A DNA stretch of 64,000 nt from Thermothielavioides terrestris NRRL 8126 (lineage: Eukaryota > Ascomycota > Sordariomycetes > Sordariales > Chaetomiaceae), in assembly GCF_000226115.1 (NCBI RefSeq), contig NC_016461.1, positions 1,798,001 to 1,862,000 on the forward strand, in the 5' to 3' direction. The notes under the pieces were generated by a model, which saw only the letters and a program-made list of their open reading frames with translations, made no database searches and had not been told where the DNA came from. The position numbers and the translations under genes were made by a program. Shown here in pieces: positions 22,199 through 31,632 of the stretch (its first letter is position 1; each line of letters opens with the position of its first letter).

Positions 22199-23428
22199 TC
22201 ATTTCTCCTTCGCCTTGACGCCTTGACCAACCTTACCTTTCCCCTCGTCCTTGTCGCTTTCATCATCATCATCATCCTCATCACTGTCTTCCTCCTCTTC
22301 ACTCCCCTCTTCTTCTTCCTCCTCGTCCTCCTCCTCCTCGTCCTCCTTCTCCTTGATCGCCTCCGCCTTCTCGACAGCCGCGATCTCGGCCGCCGACGCC
22401 TGCGCCACGGGCGCCCCGTGCAGCTCGGTCACGGGTGCGTCGACGTCGGTCGGCTTCCAGCTCGTGCTGGTCGGCGACTGGATCGTGGGCGCCTGCGCGC
22501 CGGGCCGCCAGCCCGCGGTCGTGGGCGACTGGAGGCCTGCTGCTGTTGACGTTGACGTCGCCGGTGTTGCGGCTGCTGCTGGGGTGGTTGTTGTTGTTGT
22601 TGGGGTGGATGAAGAGGTGGTGGAGGAAGAGGAGGTGGTGGTGGTAGATGATATCGTTTTACTGCTTTCGGACGTGGTTGTTGATGAGGTGGGTTTGTCC
22701 TTGTCTGTTGAGCTGGTGGCCGTGGTAGTTGCGGAGGTGTTGCCCTTGCCGTAGACCTTGTCGCGGAGGCTTTGCAGGTGCACTTGCTTGGCCTTAGCGG
22801 CGGCCTCTTCGGCGATGCTGCGGACGGGGAGGGTGACTTCGGCGGCAGCTTTAGATACCGCTGCTGACGCCTTGCCGGCTGCGGTGGCCTTCGGCGCTGG
22901 CGCTGGCGCTGGCGGCGCAGGGGGAGCAGCCGGGCCGGGAGCAGCAGCGGGAACAGAGGCAGAAGCGGCTGCAGGCTTGGGCGCTGCCGCGGGAGGGGCC
23001 TTGGGAGCCTGGTGGATGGATGGCTGGGTGAACTCGTCATAGTAGAAGGTGACGTGATCCTTCAGTTCGCCGTACTCGTTCCACTCTTCGATCTCGACGA
23101 GGTCCTGGGATAATCATCAACAACAATAATCACCCAGAAAGAGCAGCAGGGCGCGCCATACACCCAAGACCATGCCCATCTGCACCAGCCCCGGGAGCTT
23201 GCGCTGGCGGCCGTTCGCGTCCTTGCCGGCGCGGCGCCCCCATAGCATGCGGGCCTTCTCGTCGGTGGCGATGTCAATGGCCTTGAACGGCACGCGGTTG
23301 GCGCGCAGGATGGTCTCGAGGCGCGACGTGGCCGTGACGATGTGCGAAGAGCCGGCCGTCAATGATGTGTAGATGTACAGCGCCGGGTCGGTCGAGTACG
23401 ACTTGGGCTCGCTGGACTCGGACGCCAT
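22199..23428 (-). CDS. SH3BGR/thioredoxin-like protein with long low-complexity tail
   Basis: Exons 23428-23162 and 23104-22199 encode 390 aa. The 57-nt intron has donor GTATGG and acceptor CCCAG and restores MGMVLGDLVEIEEWNE in frame. Residues about 14-110 match the SH3BGR-like glutaredoxin fold: ALYIYTSLTAGSSHI, RLETILRANRVPFKAIDIATDEKAR, LPGLVQMG. The region lacks the CxxC of active glutaredoxins, as usual for this family. The rest is Ala/Pro- then Ser/Thr-rich, and ends in a long Glu/Asp run followed by a Lys-rich tail. No enzymatic activity is predicted; the family is of poorly defined function, often adaptor-like. Confidence 0.82.
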
Positions 23429-24471
23429 GGTGCAGTGCGGTGCTCGCAGAGAGGCCGCCTGGTATATTCTCTTTGACCGGAAGTCGCTTTGTGAGACGCC
23501 CAACTCCCGAGGCCGGGTTCTGTCGCAGCCAGCCGTTGGGAGTTGAGTTGAGGAAGGAGGGGCAGGCTGGCCACTACGCGTTCGCGGGGCGGGGCGGGGT
23601 AGCTGCTGTGAGGAGAGGGGCACAACCTAATGGACTCATTCCAGGTTAACAGCAACAGCTCGTTGGTAGCAAGGCCGAACAAGTTCTAAAAATGGGACGA
23701 CAGTGTTAAACATACACACCAGTTGGGAAAAAAACTTGCTCTGGATCACTGTGCTGTGTAGTCTGGTAGAGTGGAAAGTCGGACCCCCTTCTTTGGGGAT
23801 GAAACAAGGGGTCCAACAGCGACCACTGCGTTGGCTTGGTTGGGCAGATCTTCATCGCTAGGTACCGGCTCGCATTGGCCCACGATCTCACGATGCAAGA
23901 GAGATCTCCCGCCTTCTCGAAAAGGAGTCGCATTCCAGTCAGGCCAGCCACGCTTTGTTCTGGTACTGTACTGCCGGAGCCATGTTTCGAGAAACAATAG
24001 GCTACAACTAGAACAAGGCTGCATGGCGCCCCCTCTTTCTTTCCGATCTTGGACGGCGACATTTCCGGCGAACGATCCGGTCGCTCCAGATCTAAGACCA
24101 GCGGCGCAGGCTCCATGGCTGAGTCTCGTTCCCTTGTGCTCGAGGCCTTTCCCAACGAGTTGTCAATGTGATCAAGTTGGCGTCCCCCGCGAAGGGGAGA
24201 GCAAGGCTAAGAAAAGGTGCGGTTAGTAGTCAAAAGCACACAAAGGTTGGTTGCGACACCACAAAGAGTAAACCCCTCGAGTAGTCGAGCCTCTCGCCAT
24301 CACGGCGCCCTCTGTCCGGATCCAGCGAAACACCGCCAACGCTGCCGATGGAGTCCCTGAAATATATAGCGAGCTCCTCGAAGGTGCCTGGCTTCAAGGA
24401 CTGAAAGCTGGTCAAACCGCGCTCCGTCTTGTCATTCCACCTTACCGCACCACCTTCGAATCTCAGTCAGA
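23429..24471. other. Intergenic region upstream of the SH3BGR-like gene
   Basis: One kilobase with overlapping unconvincing frames on both strands. A TATA-like ATATATAGC lies near 24361, about 110 nt before the next ORF. No recognisable gene. Confidence 0.4.
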
Positions 24472-25134
24472 ATGTGCCTGATCGGTCTCTTGCTGGCCTT
24501 CCGATCCAGGAAGGAGTTGTCAAGGCACGAGCACAGGCCCAGCAGCAGGCACAGTCACAGACACAGTCACAGGCACAGTCACAGTCACAGCGACAGCCAA
24601 AAACACAGGCACAGCAGCGAACGCAGGCACAGGAGCTCCAGCCACCGACGCTCCGAGCACCCGCGACGAGAGGAATCCCGGTCCCGGCGGCACGAGAAAG
24701 ACGAGCGGAAGGACGCGGCACTCCTGACCGAGGACGCCCTGGCGCGGCTGTGCCTGTCGCTCGAGAAGGGCCTCCTCGAGGAACAGCGGAGATGGCGGGA
24801 CCAGGAGCTGCTGGACCGGCAGGAGCGGCAGCGGCTGGGCCTCGAACCATCACCACCACCACCACCACCACCACAGCGGCCGCCGTCCGAGGAAGCGCCG
24901 CCATACAGCCTCCGGGATGAAAACGCACGCCAGCCGACGCCCGTGCCCGCGCCCGCGCCCGAGTACCAGGCCGACGCGGCGGCGGCCGGCAGCCCAGAAC
25001 GGCGCAGCCGAGACCCGCCCGCGCCGGCGTACCGTTATTGCTGTCCGAATTGCCTGTGCACCGCCCCGCGCGTTTCTTCTACCGTTAAACGGCCGACGGT
25101 TCCTGAGCTGGATGGCGGCCGGAGCAGAGAATAA
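24472..25134 (+). CDS. Hypothetical His/Ser/Arg-rich protein
   Basis: A 220-aa frame not recognised as any known family. It begins MCLIGLLLAFRSRK, then a His/Ser/Arg-rich stretch (repeated SRHSHRHSH-type units) from CAC/AGT repeats, a helical segment RWRDQELLDRQERQRLGLEP, a run of eight prolines split by one Ser, and a Cys-rich end YRYCCPNCLC. A possible TATA lies about 110 nt upstream. An overlapping frame starting at 24429 is Gln/Ala-rich and also open, so the sequence repeat alone keeps several frames open. I favour this frame because of the amphipathic helix and the CCxxCxC tail, but coding status is unproven. Confidence 0.45.
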   Translation: MCLIGLLLAFRSRKELSRHEHRPSSRHSHRHSHRHSHSHSDSQKHRHSSERRHRSSSHRRSEHPRREESRSRRHEKDERKDAALLTEDALARLCLSLEKGLLEEQRRWRDQELLDRQERQRLGLEPSPPPPPPPQRPPSEEAPPYSLRDENARQPTPVPAPAPEYQADAAAAGSPERRSRDPPAPAYRYCCPNCLCTAPRVSSTVKRPTVPELDGGRSRE

Positions 25135-26720
25135 TATACTGTGTAGAGTGATGATCGGCGCAAGGTGTGGCGTGTAGAGAACGGTATGGGGGGGTGGCTA
25201 GAAAACGTCGTGACTGCTGCGCAGGCGCAGGCGGCCCACTTCCAGCTGGAGAACGGCCCGATGGGAGTGGCAACTTGACTGAAGAGTTTTCTTTTGTTGC
25301 GTTTGCGCAGGAACAGGAACAGGTCTGTTTTTGGCATCTGGTGGATTGGCTTTTTGGATAGTTTCATCGCGCTCATCTGTGAATGAGAGGATTCTTCAAA
25401 TCTTCGTGGTCCCCTGTGCACATGCAGTGGACGACCCCAGATAGTGTAGTGTACGCGTGCGGTGGACCTGGACTTGAAATTAACATTACGCAGGTCATGG
25501 AGATTGGAAGGGGTGCTCTTGGCTGGGGTTGCTCCCTGCTCGAGTTCGACGGCCGGGGCAGCGAAATAACGTTTTGCCAAGCCCTTGTCGATGGCGGTTT
25601 CACAAAAGCCAACGGCGCCTGTGCTCGCCATCCCTCTCATCTCCAACTTGAGAGCAATGGGCATGGGCCGGCGATAACTACTGCGTACGGAATACACTAC
25701 ATAGCTGCAATGCTGTGCCTGTTGGCAACTTGATTACATAGTGTTGATGCCACCGTGTTGTCCCACTTGCTGCTGTGGTCAGCCCTGATTGTCTCGCCCC
25801 AGCCCAGGCTTTTTTTGGGTCTTATTCTGTGTACCTAGCCCTTGCTGCGGCACGGCGGATTTGATAAACTGTGGGATGGCGGCGTGCACAAACATAGGCA
25901 CCCAAGTCTGTGCAACGCGGTCTCAGGCTGTGTTTCTTCGGCCCAACTGGAAAAATTCTGGTCAAAAGTTCGCATCGATGTGCCGAAACGTGGCAGTCAA
26001 AAAGCTCTTCACAGACTTAGGTGTGCAGCCGCTGCAGCATGCTGTCATCCGCCACCCGATTGATGAGTTGTTGCCCGCTGCAGCCCGCTGCTGGCCCCGT
26101 TCCCACCCGCTCACAGTTCGGATGGAGCAGGGATGACAAGATCCCAAGGGGTCAAGGGCCCACCGGCTTGGCAACGACTGGTCGATTGCTCCGCTTTACC
26201 CCTGGTCTGTTCCTGGCAGGCGGGAAGCCGGCCGGCCAACCAGCGGCTGTCGTTCACTCATTGAGGACTCCACTCATGTTACCCGCTCCTGCAAGGTACG
26301 CAATCGCCATCAGCTCAGGGGAACATGGGTTGAACGCCCGCTGTGCCAGGGCGTCGTGCTGCCCAAGAGGCGGTGCCGCTGGGCCCCAAAAAGCCATGAT
26401 TCCTGCTCTGTCCCTGCGGCCCGCGCTCCCTTTCTTTCCACTTCCTCTCCCTCTCACCACAGCGCTTCCCAGCAGCTAGCCACTCCTTTCCGTTCCGGCA
26501 TCAGCCTCACACTCTTTTTGAAAAACGCTCAGAGATCAGCTTGATCTATCTCTTGCATTTTGCCGATTTGTCCATTCTCCAAACGCAGGTCTCGTTGATC
26601 CGTCTTTGACCGACTCAATTTCGTAAGCGCCGAACTCGTCGCCGACTCTCAATCTTCGCAACTTCGACTTCAACGATATCAGACCTTTGAGCCTATCAAC
26701 CAAACCACAAATCAGGCAAA
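25135..26720. other. Long intergenic region upstream of the GPI-type protein gene
   Basis: About 1.6 kb. One copy each of the recurrent motifs TAGTGTAC (25447) and TACGGAATAC (25686). Pyrimidine-rich sequence precedes the next gene and could be a long 5' leader. Frames on both strands are short and without domains. Confidence 0.4.
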
Positions 26721-27152
26721 ATGCAGTTCAAGAGCATCGTCGCCGTCCTGGCCACTGGCCTCTCCTTTGTCGCTGCCGTGGAGCCCGACAGCACAACTAC
26801 GTCGACCCAGACGCTCACCAAGACGGTCACCATCACCCAATGCAACCCGACCGTCACCAACTGCCCCGCCCGCACGTCCACCACCACGACGACCACGACC
26901 AGCTGGAGCTTCCCGCTGTACAACTCGACCAGCTCCGTCGGTCCCACTGCCAGCGCCCCCTTCATCCCCTCCAGCTCCGCCCCTGTCGTCGCCCCCACCG
27001 TCATCCCCTCTTCCGCCGGCGGCCAGGCTCCTTCTGCCAACCCGACGGCCCCGGGCTCCACCGCGATCCCCACGGGTGGTGCCGGCAGCCTCTTCGTCCA
27101 GCCGGCCCTGCTGCTCGGTGCCATCGGTGCTGGTGTCGCTCTCCTCGCATAA
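26721..27152 (+). CDS. Small Ser/Thr-rich GPI-anchored cell-wall-type protein
   Basis: A 143-aa frame. It has a cleavable signal peptide (MQFKSIVAVLATGLSFVAAV), then a Ser/Thr/Pro-rich body with a seven-Thr run and two Cys (QCNPTVTNC), one NST sequon, and a C-terminal small-residue zone (GGAGS) before a hydrophobic tail (PALLLGAIGAGVALLA). This is the usual architecture of GPI-anchored fungal wall or membrane proteins with heavy O-mannosylation. No catalytic domain is present. Transcription is presumably in the plus direction from the pyrimidine-rich region upstream. Confidence 0.85.
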   Translation: MQFKSIVAVLATGLSFVAAVEPDSTTTSTQTLTKTVTITQCNPTVTNCPARTSTTTTTTTSWSFPLYNSTSSVGPTASAPFIPSSSAPVVAPTVIPSSAGGQAPSANPTAPGSTAIPTGGAGSLFVQPALLLGAIGAGVALLA

Positions 27153-28294
27153 GCGCGGCGTCTGGCTACGGGACCTGGCCTGGTCTCATCGGAGCAAGCG
27201 GCGGATAGCGGCCCTGATCTGGCGTTGACGACTATACCCTCGACCGTCCCTTTTTTTTGGGTTCTTCGATTCAATCATGTGTCATATTACTTAATTCTCA
27301 GGGGACGAGATGTTTGGAGATATTTTTGACAAGTTGAAGGGTTTTTGAAATGTCAGGGCACGTCAGCGGCAGCTTTCCTTTTCTCGAAACGGGCTACTGG
27401 CTGGCAACTTGGACCTTATAGACAAGAAGCCGCGCCCTTCAATGGCTCGGTTCTCGGCTTCACGGGCGCGGAATCTTTACCCGGAGGATTTTGCAGTTGC
27501 TGGGATTTGACGGGAACTGCAAATGCTTCGGCACGAATGAAAAATGATCAACCCAGCTGCTCGTGCTTTCACCCCAGATGAGTGTCCTTGTGGAGGTCCC
27601 TCATGAGTGCCCACGTACACTCTTGTGTCCTGTCCTGTGGGCCTGAATCGTGCCGAGCATAGTCACCATCAACAGCTAGTCAGAACGATCTGCACGGGGC
27701 CGCTGATCTGATGATCTTAGTCGGACTCAATATCAGTCCCTCCATTCCGCCAATGCCGGAGATAGCGGGCACGGCTTGCCGTGTCACGAGGAGACGGTAA
27801 AGGTACTCCAACAGCCGAGTCTCAACTTCAATCCACTCATGAAGCAGCTTCTTTGTAACACTAAAATCGAGGCTTGAAGGCAGAACACAGCACACAGAAT
27901 CGGTTACATTGATCTAGGCAGTCATGAATAAGGTAACGCAGCGCGATTCTATTAACTGGTCCCAGCAATAACGTCTAAGCTAACGCAACACTTTAGGGTC
28001 GTCACAGACAACCCATCCACAGGCACTACCGCCCACCACCACTCCTTACCACCACTGCTTCGCAGATACAGACCTCAGCCCATTCCTCATGAAACTCACC
28101 GCGTCCCATCCCCGACCAGAAGAGCATCCCCGACCAGAAGAGCATCCCACCACAAAGAACCCACTGCAACCCCGACAACTACTCCTCCACATACCAACAG
28201 CAGCAAAAACCAGTATAAACAACCAAGAGGAGGAGGGCCAGGCACAGGGCGAAGCAAAGCAGAGGCCGCCGCTCCGCAACGACCAGCCCTCAGC
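27153..28294. other. Intergenic region with a short 18-bp tandem repeat
   Basis: Includes two exact 18-bp units (28107-28142, CATCCCCGACCAGAAGAG) plus a partial third. No gene recognised on either strand. Confidence 0.4.
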
Positions 28295-28393
28295 TCACCT
28301 CTGGCCACATTCGTTGTTCTCGCACGACTCGCACAGCTCCTTGCCCGTCGGTGCCAGGTTGGTGCTGTCCCCATCGACGTCAGTTATGTTTTT

Positions 28394-28457
<64 letters not shown>

Positions 28458-28542
28458 TTTCTCTTTTCTTCTTCTCTTCAGGGGCTTGGGCGTACCATTC
28501 GCAGCCGGGCACGCGGATGCGTGCGCAGGCGGGTTGAGACAT
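28295..28542 (-). CDS. Micro Cys-rich protein, paralogue of 29627-29827
   Basis: Exons 28542-28496 and 28364-28295 give a 38-aa protein. The 131-nt intron starts GTACGC, has branch ATAACTGAC and ends GGACAG, and contains a 57-nt homopolymer. The product reads MSQPACARIRVPGCEC then TNLAPTGKELCESCENNECGQR. The core LCExCExxxCGQ, the ten-residue Cys-Cys spacing before it and the CA-start match the neighbouring 66-aa protein. A GTGAGC follows CGQ, so a further exon is possible instead of the in-frame TGA. No signal peptide; metal binding is plausible from CxxCx4C but is inference. Function unknown. TATA-like sequence lies about 280 nt upstream, as in the paralogue. Confidence 0.55.
28396..28452. 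repeat. 57-nt poly-T (poly-A on the minus strand) inside an intron
   Basis: Uninterrupted T run on the plus strand, located within the intron of the micro Cys-rich gene. Confidence 0.9.
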
Positions 28543-29626
28543 CTTGGTCGTTTTGTTAGGGGGGTTGCCTCGGCGAGTGTGTAGCTGTGTATAGGTGGGT
28601 ATGTGTGTGGGCGTGTTGGTGTTAGTCGATGACTCCTGGAATATTCCCGGTCAGCGGTGGCCTCTGGAAGAGGGAACCGTCGATGCTTGGAAGGATGTGG
28701 TTTGTCTTTCTAAAGGGCGATAGGAGTACCTGATGGGTGAGAGATTGACAGCTATGTTGATGGAGTGAAGGCCGCTGATGCTGTGAGATCTACTTGGTAG
28801 TGTAAGTTGGCGTGCTTGGCTTTTATATAAGTGTTGTTTGTGAAGCTGGTGAAGGTGGACATGGTGACCCCCAGACCGGCGGCGAAAAAGGGGTATAAAT
28901 ACAGGCGCGTCTGCCACTTCATGATGTGCTTCCTGATGCCCTTCAACGTGTTCTTGTCGTTTCGTGGCGAGTGGAAGGCTGAGATGGTCGCCAACGAAGG
29001 CCAAGTCAAATGACGATGGCTTCTTCCTCCCGGCAGACGATGTCGCGTGGCGCGATCATGCCATCCAGCTGTTGCCAACTCACTTGCCAGTACTTCCTGG
29101 TACCTATAGACATGATCAGACCAACTTTCCGCGGCAGTTAGAGCAGTTGGCCGCCTGAGTCACCGCAAAAAGCTGGGCATAGTGCGTCTGTCTCGCACTT
29201 TGGTCTCCTATTTCTCGATCGCTGTTGGGAATGGCCTAGGTACCGAGGCGAGTAACAGGAAGAAGACTCGCAATTTACAACATCTCGACAGAGACCCAAT
29301 CAACATGCTCCTACTGATACCCAGTTACTGCTTCAAAGTGCTTACAAGGCAAGGAAGGAGTTCACTTTGTCAACTGGATATATTCCGAGACTAGCTGAAC
29401 GCCAACGCAACGCTCAAAGCACGAATTACCACCGCCTGGGTGGCAGTACCCGACCCTAGCACGTCCCAGCCGTCCCAGTTCCTGTCATGCCTTGTCGTCC
29501 GCTTCGTGTGCCGATTTCCTTCCGCCCATCCGCGTTCCCGCAGCTCTCATGGCTGTGCCAGCCAGCCACGATGTCCCGGAAACCAGTTGACTGCCTTCAC
29601 CCTGCTTGTCACCTTCGCAGGGGAAG
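28543..29626. other. Spacer between the two micro Cys-rich genes
   Basis: About 1.1 kb. Holds the presumed promoter of the 28542 gene. A 60-aa plus-strand frame (28831-29013) overlaps a TATAAATA motif but has no recognisable domain. Confidence 0.4.
28821..28830 (-). promoter_or_regulatory. TATA-like box upstream of the 38-aa gene
   Basis: Reads TTATATAAAA on the minus strand about 280 nt before the ATG; the paralogue has TATATAAG at a comparable distance. Confidence 0.4.
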
Positions 29627-29827
29627 TTACGACGCTGGGGTCGACTGCGTCGTTGAGTCTGTGGTGGTGGTGGTAGCCGTCGTCGACAACGGCTTGCGGC
29701 AGGAGACTCCGGGTTGCCCGCATTTCCCGGCCTCGCAATCCTCGCAGAGCTGACCACGCTCGGCCACCATGTTCATGCAGGTGGCCTCCTGGAAGTGGGC
29801 GCAGTAGAAGCGGCCTTCCGACGACAT
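29627..29827 (-). CDS. Small Cys-rich protein (66 aa), paralogue of 28295-28542
   Basis: Single-exon 66-aa frame starting MSSEGRFYCAHFQEATC, with the core QLCEDCEAGKCGQPGVSC and a Thr/Ser-rich tail. Six Cys with spacing C-x7-C-x10-C-x2-C-x4-C-x6-C. The longer upstream frame begins within repeated leader sequence and is not conserved with the paralogue, so the ATG at 29827 is chosen. No signal peptide. A TATATAAG box lies about 230 nt upstream, implying a leader that includes an 80-bp duplication. Family unknown to me; the CxxCx4C core suggests a zinc-binding knuckle but this is inference. Confidence 0.6.
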   Translation of the reverse strand: MSSEGRFYCAHFQEATCMNMVAERGQLCEDCEAGKCGQPGVSCRKPLSTTATTTTTDSTTQSTPAS

Positions 29828-29844
29828 TGTGAGAGTTGTTGGGG

Positions 29845-30004
29845 TGTTGAGTGAGCAGGAAGGGAAAAGTAGATGTTGTGTGGAGCGCGTAAATGTTCTG
29901 GGAGCACCAGCGTGGATGTGAATGGTGTTGGCTGAGCAGGAGAAGCGTAGATGCTGTTGAGGAAAGCGTATATGTATTGGGAGCACCAGCTTGGATGTGT
30001 ATGA
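29845..30004. repeat. Imperfect tandem duplication of about 80 bp
   Basis: Units 29845-29925 and 29926-30004 share GGGAGCACCAGC and TGGATGTG blocks and GAGCAGG near their starts. It lies in the presumed 5' leader of the 66-aa gene. Confidence 0.7.
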
Positions 30005-30054
30005 TGTTGTGGAGGACTGTCAACTTCCGCAGCCCTGTTGGAGGGCTGTAGACA

Positions 30055-30062
30055 CTTATATA
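30055..30062 (-). promoter_or_regulatory. TATA box for the 66-aa Cys-rich gene
   Basis: TATATAAG on the minus strand, 228 nt upstream of the ATG, with no intervening ORF of known type. Confidence 0.5.
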
Positions 30063-31632
30063 CCGGTAGCATCATGCTCAAGCAGGCCTTCTCTGTCATC
30101 CATTCTGAATGACACCGCGTGGTGCAAGCTGGGGCTGTGAGTTGTCACCGGGCAAGTCTTCCCCGAGCGGACAAAGCATATCCACAACTCCACCACCCTC
30201 AACACCTCATCATCCCGTAAGGAAGCCCACAAGCAGTTCTCACCTGCCTATTATTCTGGCAGTCATGCGGGCTAACTTGAAAGACTTCATCCTGTTGAAG
30301 CAAGAGACTTGGCACCCGCAAGAGCAGGCTGCCCGACTCAGCTGTCTGGATCCTTTGGCAAATCACAAAGGTGTCAGTCACGGCTTATGGATATCAATGT
30401 GATGGAACCGTCAGCTGGAGGACAACACAAGTTACTCACTTGGTGCTAGACAAACCCGCAGATACATAGCCACAGATTCCCGGTTCTGGTCTGATACTGA
30501 TCTTGCTTTGTGCAAGGTCCAACGCTCTGCCAAGTGGAAGAGCCAGACTTCTGGAACAGCCGTCTAGCAAGTTCCTGTCAGAGTTGCCAGAGGCCTGGCC
30601 GTTGTTGCCCTGGCCGCCTGGCCTCAAGCACCACCGAAGTAGTGTGCAAAAGGAAGCCCACAAGTTTTGGATACTTTGTCGATGAGAGCTGCTGGCTTCA
30701 GCGCTATATATTCTTCCGTACATACACCTGATGATCAAAAGTTTGATGAGCAATTTGAGTGTCTCCTAGTGCCATCAAGTCATGCACTCAACGAATGAAT
30801 GTTTGAAACCGGAATGTAAATGAGTTGCGTAAGTTGATCAACGAGTCGAAGTTGATAGCTGCTCAGGGGAACTTGCCGTCATACCGCATGCTATGTTGTA
30901 AGTGCATGCACACGGACCAGCCTCACGCGAACGTTACGGTATTACCTTCCAGTGAAATTACTGCTATGCTGAGTAAGGTACCTATACTACCTTATCTCGG
31001 TATTTTTAGGCTGGTCCCGGCTTGCTGCAAGGCATCCCTGGCAAGCCAACATACCTAGTTCGGTTTGAGAGTTGCCCCTCCACTCCACACTGCTCACTGC
31101 CCGCGACCTTGCCTTCCCTTTCCGATCGCCGACCTTCTGTATCGCATGCCCGCGCTCTGTCGGAAGCTGTATGCAGGAGCTAGAGCCGTGTCTTCCGAGT
31201 GTTTGTCACCCCAACAGAAACAGATTCTCAAAGACGTCTCTGTAGCTTTTTTGTTACCCGCAAACCGGCCGCTCGCATGATCGATCGGTCGATGATGCGA
31301 GAAGGTTGGCAAACCGCGACACTCAAACCGCGTTCCCATCGACCGACCTAACTGGCAGCCAACCCGTTATTGCCAGAATCCCGAACCTAGCTTCTGGTGT
31401 ATGACCGGATACCCCAGTTACATTGCTCGGAGCGCTGAACTATCCTCCTCCAATCCCGCTTTAACACTTCTCCCTGGCTTGGTTGGCCTCGACGACGCTC
31501 CGAGGCCATAGCGGGTCGCCATCTTGGTCCCGCGCGACCGGCTAGCCACGGGAGACCCCCACCACAGCGAGCGTTTTCCCGCTGCGAATATATCGCGATT
31601 ACGACGTTGGATGTCTCGCCACCCCAACGGTC

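Larger units (their letters stand above)
29828..31632. other. Long gene-poor intergenic region
   Basis: Holds the leader duplication and TATA box of the 66-aa gene and then about 1.5 kb with only short, domain-free frames on both strands up to the PIB1-like gene. No RNA gene recognised. Confidence 0.4.

Noticed and set aside
23771..24226. 151-aa plus-strand frame
   Set aside because: No domain, overlapped by an equally long minus frame, and no splice or promoter support.
28831..29013. 60-aa plus-strand frame with a hydrophobic middle
   Set aside because: A TATAAATA lies inside it and not upstream, and no family or signal is recognisable.
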